Source: Cyrtodaria siliqua (Eukaryota; Mollusca; Bivalvia; Adapedonta; Hiatellidae). From it: a stretch of 64,000 bases of DNA. The stretch covers positions 122,289-186,288 of the forward strand of contig JAWPHD010004499.1 of the NCBI GenBank assembly GCA_037043455.1. Direction: 5' to 3'. Shown piece by piece: positions 32,335-43,351 of this stretch (positions are counted from its first letter, which is position 1; each line of letters opens with the position of its first letter). Under the pieces are notes generated by a model, which worked only from the letters and a program-made list of their open reading frames with translations, had not been told where the DNA came from and searched no databases. Made by a program: the position numbers and the translations under genes.

Positions 32335-32673
32335 TCAAAGCATCCTCATCCTTCTCACCATTTTCCTCCTCCTCCTCATCCTCCTCCTCCTCATTTTTAT
32401 CACTTATCATTATGATCATCATCTTCATCAAAATCATCATAGATTCATCATCATCATCATCAATCATCATCATCATCAAAATCATCATTAAAATTATCAT
32501 AATCATCTTTCATCATTGTCATCATCATCATCATCATCATCATCAAAATCATCATTCATAATCATCATCATCAGTATTATCATCATAATCAAAATCATCA
32601 TTTATTCTCCTCCTCATAATCATCATCATAATTATCATCATCATCATTAGATTCATCATTCATCTTCCTCCAC
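32335..32673 (+). repeat. (TCCTCC)n and (TCATCA)n microsatellite, copy A part 1
   Basis: Imperfect trinucleotide TCA/TCC array. It is interrupted by the insertion at 32676-34541 and continues at 34542-34785. Frames in both strands (Ile/His/Ser or Met/Asp-rich) are repeat by-products. Confidence 0.9.
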
Positions 32674-32675
32674 GT

Positions 32676-34541
32676 CTCACACCACAATTAATTTTCCATA
32701 GGGTCCCATTGTAATGTTTTTGTTCGTGGCATAGAGATAAAAAAGATTTTGCAACATGTATTTATGCTTAAATTCTTCATTGATCCAATATCTGCATGCT
32801 ATTAACTTTTAACGAATATTTACCAGATTGAACCTTTTTTTAATTCCATGTTTGCGTGACACCTATCAAAATTTAGACAAAAATACAACCCCGTGGAGAT
32901 TAGACCCATGATGTGTAAAATGAGGCAGAATTAGCTAGAAATCTTATATCAACATGCATTTTTCTGGGATCTCTTCCTAAAATGCTGTAGATTTAGAACC
33001 TGGTAAAGATAAATCAATGTATCCTGTAAAATGTAGAAAAGCGAACTTGTTTTTTTTATCTACCTCCTTCATCTGTAGGGCAGGAGTATTCAAGGGAGAT
33101 AATAGTGGTGTGAGTCCTTAAGGTCATTTTTTTTTCTAATGATCACCTCAATAATAATTGAACATGTATACACATCAATTACACGCTGAAAAGTGCTAAA
33201 AGTTTGATTCCATGTTTATTGCTTTTCAAATTATTCAAGTTTTAGTGACCTAGGGTATTGGTCGAAATTCAGGCCGAGCACCTTTAATATTTTGAAAATC
33301 TACAGTAGTGATAAGGATTTTGCATTTTCCTGGTCATTTGTGCTCAGCTATGTCTGAAACGTTCAAATACACATGAAAAGGCATCTCTTCATCTGAATAT
33401 AGCATAAAAATGATCTTTAAGAAATGATTATTGAGAAAAATGCTGAAAATAATAAACTCAAACTAAGGGTTACCCGTCAACATTTTGATTTTCCAGGAAA
33501 AGTAACAGTCTCTCGCTTTTATTTTGACTTTTTTTCAAAGTAGTCTGTCTTCATTGATATGTGTGTTTGTTTTACAAGCCAATAGCTGTAAAATAAAGCT
33601 AAACTTATGCTTATTCCTGTATTGGTTTTGAAAATATAGTTAATTTTTAGTTAAACATGGTATCAAGTAAAATTTCTGCTAATTCCTGCAATATGAAGAT
33701 AACTTGAAGTAACTATACATACACAGACGGGATTTCTGAATAACCGTGTTAACTGTGTCCTAACATGTCTGAAACGTTCACAGATACACAAACAATGCTT
33801 AGAGGTGAAGGATGTAAGGTACCCGTTCTGCAGCTCTAACGCTTAAGGGCTTAGAGATGAATGATGGAAATTCCCATTCTGAAGCTCTAAATTGCAAGGC
33901 ATTAGAGATGAATGATGAAAGATACCTGTTCTGCAGCTCTAAAGTGCAATGCCTTAGCATTAAAGGATGAAAGATACTCGTTCTGCAGCTCTAAAGCGCA
34001 ATGCCTTAGAGATGACGGATGAAAATGCCATTCTGCAGCTCTAAAGCGCAATGCCTTAAGAATAACGAATAAAGATACCCATTCTGCAGCTCTTTCTTAA
34101 CGTCTCACACCACAATTAATTTTCCATAGGGTCCCATTGTAATGTTTTTGTTCGTGGCATAGAGATAAAAAAGATTTTGCAACATGTATTTATGCTTAAA
34201 TTCTTCATTGATCCAATATCTGCATGCTATTAACTTTTAACGAATATTTACCAGATTGAACTTTTTTTAATTTCATGTTTGCGTGACGCCTATCAAAATT
34301 TAGACAAAAATACAACCCCGTGGAGATTAGACCCATGATGTGTAAAATGAGGCAGAATTAGCTAGAAATCTTATATCAACATGCATTTTTCTGGGATCTC
34401 TTCCTAAAATGCTGTAGATTTGGAACCTGGTAAAGATAAATCAATGTATCCTGTAAAATGTAGAAAAGCGAACTTGTTTTTTTTATCTACCTCCTTCATC
34501 TGTAGGGCAGGAGTATTCAAGGGAGATAATAGTGGTGTGAG
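32676..34541. mobile_element. LTR-like insertion: two 439-bp direct repeats around a 1-kb centre
   Basis: R1 (32676-33114) and R2 (34104-34541) are near-identical direct repeats. Each starts CTCACACCAC and ends GTGGTGTGAG, a perfect 10-bp inversion. The centre (33115-34103) has no ORF of interest and ends in five to six 60-bp units (33795-34095, TTCTGCAGCTCTAAAGCGCA). A block of about 63-69 bp of the TCATCA array is repeated on both sides (32611-32673 and 34542-34610). Copy B lacks the whole insertion. It fits a small non-autonomous LTR element in layout, but the ends are not TG..CA and the flanking duplication is far too long; two copies of a TIR element with captured DNA is an alternative. 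Confidence 0.6.
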
Positions 34542-34785
34542 TCCTCATCATCATAATCATCATCATAATTATCATCATCATCATTAGATTCATCATTCAT
34601 CTTCCTCCACATCATCAGCAGTATAATCATCATCATAATCGTCATCAAATTCATCATTAGCATCATCATCATTCATTCATCACCATCATCATAATCATCA
34701 TTGATCATTATCATTCATAATCATCAGCATCAAAATCATCAACACAATCATCATTCATCATCAGCATCAAAATCATCATCCTATA
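34542..34785 (+). repeat. (TCATCA)n microsatellite, copy A part 2
   Basis: Continuation of the trinucleotide array, matching the copy B array with two stretches missing. Confidence 0.9.
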
Positions 34786-34917
34786 AAACCTATGGGAATA
34801 AAAAGTAGAGAAAAACTTACATACATTATTTGTAATATTAGCTGAAAATGTACATTTCTTCATGCAGCCATCAATTTAAAAAGTAATTCTAGGTTTTCTG
34901 CATTTTTTTCTCTTTCA

Positions 34918-35787
34918 TTTTTAGCTCGACTATTCGAAGAATAAGAGAGCTTATGTAATCACCACGGGGTCGGCGTCGGCGTTGGCGTTGGCGTTGGCGT
35001 TGGCGTCGGCGTCCCACATCAAGGTTTGCGTGTAAGCTGTGTTTACAAGTCTATATCTCTTACATTTCTTATCCTAGCACAACCAAATTTGGCCATGGGC
35101 TTCCTTATAGCATTATCTTGAGGTCTGCATAAACAATTTTGGTTCCTGTAACCCATGGGCTCCCATGGGACCCAAATTATGATAGCCCTTAAAATGTGTC
35201 TGTTTCACATCAAATTTTGCGTGTAAGCTGTGTTTACAGGTCTATATCTCTTACAATTCTTACCCTAGCACAACCAAATTTGGCCATGGGCTTCCTTATA
35301 GCATTATCTTAAGGGCTGCATAAGCAATTTTGGTTCCCGTAACCCCTGGGCTCCCATGGAACCCAAATTCTGATAGCCCTTAAAATATGTCTGTTCCACA
35401 TCAAATTTTGCATGTAAGCTGTGTTTAAAGGTCTATATCTCTTAGATTTCTTGTCCTAGCTGAACTAAATTTTGGAATTGGTTTCCTTATAGTATGTTGT
35501 AAAGGGTTGGATAAGTAATTTTGTCTTCTGCAAATTCTGGGCTCCCATGGAACCCAAATTGTGATGGCCCATAAAATGTGCAATAAAGGCAGATCTAGGT
35601 TTGCATGTAAGCATTTATATTTTGGTTTGGGATTTGTCATAGCATTATGCATCTTATTACTTCACCCATATTGGGGCATGGGCTCCCTCCTCCCCACCCC
35701 CCATACCCCCACTCCCCTCCACACCTTTTTTATGTTTTATATTTTTTATTTTTTTACATATTTCTGTGTTGTTTTAGTCAATTCTTA
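34918..35787 (+). mobile_element. Helentron-like element (AGCTCGACTATTC family), 3'-truncated at the duplication junction
   Basis: A T-tract and hairpin at 34923-34951, a GGCGTT/GGCGTC hexamer run (about 34970-35012), and 190-bp units as in 3863-5735. The sequence breaks off inside GTCAATTCTTA at about 35787, where copy B begins. At the matching place copy B (47989) has only the uninterrupted T-run, so this insertion is specific to copy A. Confidence 0.75.
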
Positions 35788-36116
35788 TCGGAGGATAGAT
35801 TTCAATACATGGCCTGCTAATGTCACCATGCAACTAAGAAAATGTTTTGCTTTTGGGCACAACTCTAAATTGTTGACGGTATCTTCATGAAACCTGCAAA
35901 ACATAATCATAGTGGTCTTGTGTGCCTTTTGCTATCTTCAACTTTCTAATATCAATATTTATGGAATTTCATGGAAAGAAAATGGTTATTTTGTGAAAAT
36001 GGTTGTCTCCCTTGTATTCAAGGAATCTTTGTGGAACTTGGTACACATGTCAACCCAGTCGTCTTGAGGTAGCTTTAATTATTATCAATACTTGTGCGCG
36101 TTGCCATGAAAGCAAG

Positions 36117-36300
36117 TAGCGGCATCAGCAGAGTAGTGGATAAGGTCTTGGAGTAAGAGCTACAGACCTCTGCCACACGAGGGTTTGCTCCCTGGCAGAA
36201 GTGGGTTTGCTCCCTGGCAGAGGCATGTCTGTTCATCCTTCATCTCATGTCCGTCTAAAATAACGAGTTTACGGGACATATAATCCCATTTTATTTTATT
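36117..36300 (+). mobile_element. tRNA-derived SINE, copy B with a short head
   Basis: Counterpart of 27806-28250 with one 94-bp head unit and a partial repeat of GGGTTTGCTCCCTGGCAG, then the same 3' part and TTTATTTTATTT tail. Confidence 0.6.
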
Positions 36301-36604
36301 TCATGAAAGCAAGATATTAAAATGTCAAAATATTCTGTTTTGTTTCCTGAGCCTGACCAGTTTATTGTAGAATACAGTCTCTGTACTGCTCTGTAAACTA
36401 CCAACTACCAACATTGTCAGTTGGTTGTCCATACATAATGGGAGTGTTTGGCCCCTTTTAAAACACAAGACTCCAATATGGCGGGGCTACAGTGATGATC
36501 AAGCACCGATGTTGCTCTTGGCCTCTTTACGGAGCCATAACCAGGTTGATGCTTTCTCAGCGACGCTATTCAATACCTGGATTGCCTGCTTCCTGTCTTT
36601 AAGT

Positions 36605-36851
36605 AAGCAACTCCGTGGTTGAGGGGTTAACATTGTTGCATTGTAAATCTTTTCGCTTCTCACCATTTCGGATTTGAATCCCACTGGGAGTTTAACTTGT
36701 GAGAAAGTGTCGATTGTTATGGATGGTGAGAGGTATACAGTACTGGTTCAACCCAGGAAAAATGTGGTCTGCCTCTATCGCAGATAAAAAAAATCAACCG
36801 TCATATATGGCCTAAAATGTGTTAAAAATGGCGTAAAACACCATTAAAAAA
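36605..36851 (+). mobile_element. tRNA-derived SINE (copy B)
   Basis: Near-identical to 28555-28803, with A-box and B-box-like blocks and a GGCGTAAAACACC tail. Confidence 0.7.
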
Positions 36852-37199
36852 ACAACAACTGTCTTTACCTGTGATTTCACTTTATTCAGTAAATTATAAA
36901 ATATGAAACAAAATCTGTATCCTGTACTACAGTAGGAACGCCAGCCCTATGGCGTATGAATATTTATCAAACAAGGTCACGTGATAAAATCGATAACAAA
37001 ATGACATTATTTGGAAAATTGTCACTGGTCAGATTTCTTCACCTCTTATTTATAAACTGTGATTATAACAAAACACCATCACAGATCGTTGTTAAAGTAA
37101 TAATATTCACAAACTACATTGGTCGAACAGAATTGGTGTACACTTCGTGTAATTCCCATTAATAGTTAAAGGTATTTTTCAAAGGGATGAATTTAGGTT

Positions 37200-38800
37200 G
37201 TTTTAAGGTTTTAATTGCCAAAAATGCGCTTTTAAATCAAAATCGATTTATTTTGTCATTTTAGAAGCGAGAATAAAAACAAATGCATGTACGCGTAGAT
37301 AAATCTTTCCTCTGTCCATATGCAAATTTTTAATGAAATCGGAGACAAGTACTTTTTTTTCCCCAAAATTAACTAACATGACCCACGGACTCAAAGACGG
37401 CATAATGCATATACATTTACAGACGCGACCGGGTACACAATAAATGAAATAATTCCATTATTTCAAATGTATGTATCCATGCATTCCAGACTAAATTTCT
37501 GATCTATACATGCTTTTGGTTTATGCCGGAGTGCTCAGAATAGGTTTTAACAAACAAAATTGTAACGGTACGTCGGGAAAGGAAATGAGGATTGTGAACA
37601 TATATGTTGCAGTGCTAATTTTCTGAATCCGAAAAAAATGCCAAAAAATTAAGTTTTAACAGCGAGAATGAATTTTTTTTCACGAAAGTGTTCATTGACA
37701 TGTCTACTATTAAAACCCAAAATTTAAAGTCAATCAGAAAAAAGTACTTTTTTTTCCCCAAAATTAACAAAGTACACCGTGTTCGCTAAAATATGAACAA
37801 TCGCCTTTCGAAGTTAATGTACACGCGGGATATAAAACCATAAAATTGTGAAATCCTTTTTAAGAGATATATTGATTTCAACATTGTTCTGTATTTAATA
37901 AATTATTAGAGTAGAATGTTCACCGTTTTTCTCAAGGACACCATTACGGTAGTATCCCTGCAGCCCCGCCCCTCATTCCACCCCCACCACCCTCCATACC
38001 GTATTGATTAGGCTGCTAATGCGCAGTTTTAATCAAATTTGATTTATTTCATCATTTTAGAAGCGAGAGAAAAAAACAAAAGCATGTACGCCTAAATACA
38101 TCTTTCCTCTGTAGATATGTAAAATATAAAAAAAATCGGAGGCAAGTACTTTTTTCCCCTGAAAATTAACAAAGTACACCGTAATCGTTTAAATACGCCG
38201 AATCGACGTTCCAAATCGATCTTCGCACGGAATAAAATTGTGGAATTATGAATTCATTTATAAAGATAAATCGATTTCAGCATTGTTCAGTAGTTGTTAT
38301 ATTATTGATGTAGTATGTTAACAGTATTTATGAGAGCAACATTACGGTAGTATCCCTCCAACCCCGTGGATTTCCCCACTCCAACCCGTACACACAATAC
38401 GTTGTGTATTGCTGAGAATGCGCCTTTTATTCAAATCGATTTATTTTGTCATTTTAGAAGCGAGCATAATAACAAAATCATATAGATACATCTCTCCTCT
38501 GTATATATGTAGAATTTCAATAAACGGAGACAAGTACTAATTAAGTAACAGGACCGTCCGACCCAAAGACGGCAACATTCATATTCATTAAGGAAAGACG
38601 ACCGGCTACAGAAACAATTAAATAATTTCGTTATGTAAACACATATATTTAAAATGTATGTGTTCATGTATTTTACACTAATTTTTTTATCTATACATGC
38701 TTTGGGTTTATGTCAGAGTGGCCAATTTATTTTAACAAACAATGTTGCAACGGTATGTCGGAAAATGAAATCATGATGGCGGCAACATACGTTGCAGAGT
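37200..38800 (+). repeat. About 400-bp internal direct repeats of the 6-kb element
   Basis: Blocks such as AATCGATTTATTTTGTCATT, TTTTAGAAGCGAGA, ATCTTTCCTCTGT and AAGTACTTTTTTTTCCCC recur near 37228, 37665 (partial), 38030 and 38425. CACCATTACGGTAGTATCCC and a second block also repeat (about 37940 and 38340). The copies are diverged, implying an old internal amplification. Confidence 0.7.
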
Positions 38801-39513
38801 TAATTTTCGAAATCAGAAAAAGCGATAAACTAATATAAGTTTAACAGGCAAAAAGAAGTATATTCTTTTAACTGTTCGTTTAAAGCTGAGGGGGCGACTC
38901 GAGTTTTAAAGAAAGCAAGATTGGCATGATTCCCTTTAACCAAGTAAATAAATGACTGACGAGTAACATACATGCTACTGTCGGTAATAAACATGATTAT
39001 GTGTCGACTCGAAGATTTCATAACATAAACGTGGACATGACATTGTGTCAATGGAGCACTTGCCAGATTTGTGGTGTTGTGAAACACTGTACGCGTGAAT
39101 CCAAAAAGTGCGGGTCGTTTATATTTATAGGGCATATATAGTTATATATATATATATATTTATATATATTATTCTTTTATATTTATATGGTCCCAGAACG
39201 CAGTCATACTCACTACTATATTGAAAGTAAATACTGAATATACATGTGCGGTGCGTTACGATTTGTAGTATTTGAAAACAGACATATTAAACATTTCCCT
39301 GAACATATATACTATATTCATAGAAGTATTATTTCCTGGAAAAAAAATACATGTTTGTTTTCAGCAGTTGAAATCTACTATATTCTGCGAATATTGCTAT
39401 TTTGAAAATTTGAATACGTCTGTTTTCATCAAATAGCATGTTTTGTTTGTTTTAATATATATATTTTTTAATTTATGATTTAAAAAAAAAAATGGATGAT
39501 CGGAATATGTCTT

Positions 39514-39616
39514 ACACACTGTTGAATCCTGTAATTTAACAACAAGTGGTTTGGTTCACAGGCGACAGTATCGGTGAACAAAACCACTTGTTTTACTGGA
39601 TTCAACATTGTGCAAG
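39514..39616. repeat. Imperfect 40-bp-arm hairpin inside the 6-kb element
   Basis: GTTGAATCC..GTAA..ACAAGTGGTTT..TTCAC on the left pairs with the right side around a centre reading AGGCGACAGTATCG. The centre is loosely similar to the CCGAGGC/GCCGAGG centres of the palindromes near 55290 and 59185. Confidence 0.6.
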
Positions 39617-39669
39617 AAAATATTCATATATTATACCATTAATATTATAACATGTGTGTTGTAACATAT

Positions 39670-40055
39670 GCTTATCCTTGGATAGTGGATGTCTGCAGGG
39701 AACTTGACCTTTTACCTAAAAATCAAACGATCATCCTCTTTCCACTGTCCAACAATGAAGTTTCATGAAATTTGCTTTAGGTAAGAGGAAAAACTGTGTG
39801 GGCAATACTTTTCATTTTCCGGTCATGGTAACGGACCTTTCAACTACTGACTTCAAAATAAACAGGGATTATCATTTCACCAAAGGCATTTAAAGTATGA
39901 AGTTTTATGAAATTAGCTTCAGAGAAAGTAATAAAGAGTTTGTACAAAGTTTCGTCAAAATCCAACAAGTAGCGCAGACAAGATTTGTGACAGACGAACG
40001 GAAAGGCCAAATCTAATCTGTCTCACCTACCACTTTGTGGTGGAAGACATAATTA
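39670..40055 (-). mobile_element. Helentron-like fragment, reversed
   Basis: On the minus strand TATGTCTTCCACCAC pairs with GTGGTAGGTGAGACA, a 5' hairpin of the type used by the other elements. It is followed by a CCGTTCGTCTGTC-like linker and an AAACTTTGTACAAACTC/GAAGTTTTATGAAATT unit. Old and incomplete. Confidence 0.45.
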
Positions 40056-40279
40056 TAAAGACAATATTTTAGTTCATATGTATACTTTATTAAGCAAATA
40101 ATTCAGCGAACATAAACTTCAGCATTGACTCTGGCCAGTGGTGTACATGGAGTCTTCTTCCACATGACGTGCAGACTGAAAGAAAAGAAAGACATAGAAT
40201 TTAATATAAGTCGAGCAGAGTATTCAATTTGAATCAGGTGTTGCGAGAGGGATCTAGGGCATATTTAGGGGAATGGGAC

Positions 40280-40575
40280 AGTTTAAAATTTAATTATTGT
40301 TTAACGCCTCATCAACACGTTGTTTAGGTAATTTCGAACCGCCCGAAAGAGAGGAGGAAAGATACATAGGCATCCAGGAACCCTGCCCTACGCTTACTAC
40401 CGATTAGATACCTATGGTTCTTTAACGTGCTTGGAGGGAGGACAGACTCCGATACACAGGACCACCCGGTTTACGTTCCAATCAGACGAACGAGGCTAGC
40501 AGGACACATCGAAGTAACCCAGTGGCGCCAGTAAGAATTGAATCCGTGTTCACTGAATTCAAAGCCGATATGCTA
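40280..40575 (-). mobile_element. SINE, third family, fullest copy (reversed)
   Basis: Read on the minus strand it starts with a tRNA-like region (GGATTCAATTCTTACTGG near the B box), continues through ACGTTAAAGAACCATAGG, GTAAGCGTAGGGCAGG and TTTCCTCCTCTCTTTCGGG, and ends GCGTTAAACAATAATT. Related copies are at 23926 and 63345. Confidence 0.55.
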
Positions 40576-41119
40576 TAAACGTCCCTTGACCAAAACTGAG
40601 TAAATGGCACATCAAGTAAAGGGTCAATACATATTATATTGTGTATCATACGAGTATATGATTGAACTGACATGATTATAGAACCATTTTAATGTATGTT
40701 TCACCCAACAGTACAGCAAGAATCTATTATAAGGAAAGTTAAATCTGACAGAGGGTGCAATGTTCTATAAGCCATTTTTACTAGAAGGGGAATAAAATAC
40801 AAGTCTGGCCAAAAATCTAAAATTGTTAAATTTTACACGTTTTGTTCATAGGATATTTTACTTTAATGACTTAGTAAGGTCATTTTACATGGGAAGAAAA
40901 CATTAATATACAACTATTTATTTTCTCTCTCAAAACCTGGTAGTGCCGCTAGTTTTAGAAATAAAACATGATTAAATAGGGCAGTTGAGAAGACACTTTT
41001 GTAGATGTGTGGTCTGTTCTGATGTGAAAATGTGTAAAACAGACACAATATTGGAAATTTGCTCTGTGTCCCTTTAATAAATTGAGGACCCATCACATAG
41101 ACCAATTAGATGATGTTAA

Positions 41120-41391
41120 AGGGACACACGGCAATCTTGAAGTATTTATCAAGCTTTAACATTACCATCTCCATTTGTTAACCTGGTAACATGTTAAATT
41201 TAAACCTGCTTGCATTAAAAGTTAAATAAATTATTATAGGTGCACTATTATCAACAGTAAGTAATGTGTAAAACAATTTCTTCTGAACTATTCTAATAAA
41301 TAATATTAATGATGCACAAATGCAAACTATGCAGAAAAAAATTAACCGAACTCCAGAAGTTTTAAACAAATAAAGACTGCCTAGTGTCCCT
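41120..41391. mobile_element. 272-bp TTAA-flanked MITE (1)
   Basis: The termini AGGGACAC and GTGTCCCT are bounded by TTAA at 41116-41119 and 41392-41395. CAATCTTGA near the left end reappears in the relative at 48858. A TTAA duplication indicates a piggyBac- or Kolobok-type non-autonomous element. A half-site of the same kind (GTGTCCCTTTAA) is at about 41066-41077. Confidence 0.75.
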
Positions 41392-42350
41392 TTAACACAA
41401 CTTGTTTTCGCATGTATCCAGTACATGTAGTTTACACGAGCTCATATGACAATCACGCTGCACTATCACTGAAATATTTTTACTCTAACTTTGAACAGCA
41501 CCGTGCAAGCATAACACAAGCTCCATTTAAAGAACTACACAAGTGCAAACAATTTTTAAAAAGGCTCTTACCTCCATATGATCCAATGGCATTTAATATG
41601 GCTTGACATTCTGAAGTCGTCAGTATCAATTCACTTAGAGCTGCTCAAGGGCACGATTCACATTTGAGACCTCTCTGAAAACAACATCAATCCAATGTCA
41701 ATGATCAAACAGACATAGTTTATCCTTTGTTATACATAATGTAACATATTTAAAAAAGAAAAGCTAAAATAACTAAATTGAATAAATCATGAATACTACT
41801 TGTGCTCAATAACACTGTTAATGTAATAAAAACATCTCTCATCATTCATTATACATGTAAAATATAATGTAGCCCAACTGGAGATCCATTAAAAACATTG
41901 TTCCACTTTCACAGCATATTTCCAGCCCATGGAATAGTCATTTCTTTTGAGACACACTGGAGGCAAGCGTAGTAGCTACACCGCCTTAAAGGCTTTTAAG
42001 TGAAATGTACTTTCTCGAAATTGCGTTGTTTTTTTCGCAACAGAATGTAAATAAATGTAAATTCAAAATCACTTCCTTGCCTCAAAACTTTACTGTACAT
42101 AAATATGAATCTGACCGATTTCAGTCAAATGTCTATGGCAGATTACATTGTTTCAATGGTAGTTGTATCGGGTTATGTATTCACAAATGTGCGAGAAAAT
42201 GGGGATAACATAACGATATAGAGACAACGCTAACTATTTACATTCATGCATCTGAGGGGTGGGGGTGGAGGGGGTTTCTAGTTTTCTTACCCCCTCCTTG
42301 TTTTCGGTATGCAAGCTCCATCTACCCCCACACCCCCATCTACCGTACTT

Positions 42351-42372
42351 GGGTGGGGGCGGGGTGCGGGGG
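42351..42372 (+). other. G-quadruplex-capable tract
   Basis: Four runs of three to five G separated by one to three bases (GGGTGGGGGCGGGG, then TGCGGGGG), with a second G-rich tract at about 42256-42276 and C-rich runs between (42322-42339). It meets the standard sequence definition of a G4; function is unknown. Confidence 0.6.
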
Positions 42373-43001
42373 ACATTGATAGCATTTCTACTAGCAATTG
42401 TTTTATTCCACGAAACGTTCTACAGTTTACAGTACATCCAGTTACTGGAAAGATCGGAGTACACGAAAAACACTTATAGTGATTATGAACTTTCTATTAT
42501 ACACTATACACTACTTTTTTAGGCACTGTATTTGGCCAATGTCTAAATATGCACGATCTAAAAGGGGTGTGTACTGTTTATTAACAAACACATTTTAATG
42601 ACAAAACAAATGCCTTGATCATGGACCTCCAGCAGCAGACAATAATCCCAAATCCAACTTGCAACAACATGTCAATTTCACGTGTCAAGTTATGTCACGG
42701 TGACCTGTCAGTCACCAACACTGCATCGTGTTGACACATAATGGGACGTTATTTCGTCCGGTAAGGTATTAGTTTTTACATAATCTACGGTATGAAACAC
42801 TGTACGCGTGTTGTTAGACTCCACAGGTACCCGTAGTGCTCGCCGACGTAGCGCGCCCAATTTCGGGTGTAAAAAAATGGCTTCTGTTTTAGTTGAAAAT
42901 TCGTAAAATAGTCCGTAAAATACAAAGAAATAGTCCATGTTCGCGGAGTTAAAATGCGAACAGAACTGATATGTTATAGGTCCGTGGCGTTCCTACTGCT
43001 A

Positions 43002-43351
43002 ATGAAGTTAATTTATTAGCAGCTTGTCAAATAAAGTTAATTTCAAAGCCGTGCTCTCTGTTATCTCTGAAAGGACCTCATTTTCACCGTAGCATATCTT
43101 TCTAATATCCCATAAATTGTGGATTACTACTGATTTTATTGTTGTTTCCTAATTGTTTATTGTCCCCCAATTACGACTGGAATACAGGAACACTAGGCCT
43201 TTAAGGAATTTATGAAAGTTTATAAATATATTAGCATAGTGACCTTATTGTAAATAGAAAATGTGTGTATTAATATCAGTTGTGTTTCTATGGACATGAT
43301 GCACATTGGAGTTATTTAAATTTTGTTTTCAGTTTGTTTTTGAAACTTTTT
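43002..43351 (+). other. Non-coding part of copy B after the 6-kb element
   Basis: Resumes the duplicated segment (matching 28878-29238). No feature beyond the duplication. Confidence 0.4.

Larger units (their letters stand above)
27476..34915 (+). repeat. Duplicated segment, copy A
   Basis: From TCGGAGGATAG at 27476 to CTCTTT at 34915 this segment matches copy B (35788-47989) almost base for base. Copy A alone has extra tRNA-like units (27806-28170), an LTR-like insertion (32676-34541) and, at its right edge, a Helentron-like element (34918). Copy B alone has a 6069-bp TIR element and a SINE inside the TCATCA array. Nothing in the segment looks like a gene. Confidence 0.9.
36930..42998. mobile_element. 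6069-bp DNA transposon-like insertion, 14-bp TIRs, CTA target duplication
   Basis: The ends are perfect inverted repeats, CAGTAGGAACGCCA at 36930-36943 and its complement at 42985-42998, with looser similarity further in (CCTAT). CTA flanks both sides (36927-36929 and 42999-43001), and copy A keeps the empty site once (28875-28877), so the boundaries are exact. A 3-bp duplication fits several superfamilies (for example CMC/EnSpm-like, Academ or Zator); I cannot decide. No transposase was recognised on either strand, so it is probably non-autonomous. It carries about 400-bp internal repeats, a reversed SINE, a TTAA MITE, a hairpin and G-rich tracts. Confidence 0.88.

Noticed and set aside
42708..42938. 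Minus-strand 76-codon frame near the right end of the 6-kb element as a transposase exon
   Set aside because: No catalytic motif or family resemblance; a short stretch is shared with 38830-39135 only through a repeated GAAACACTGTACGCGTG block.
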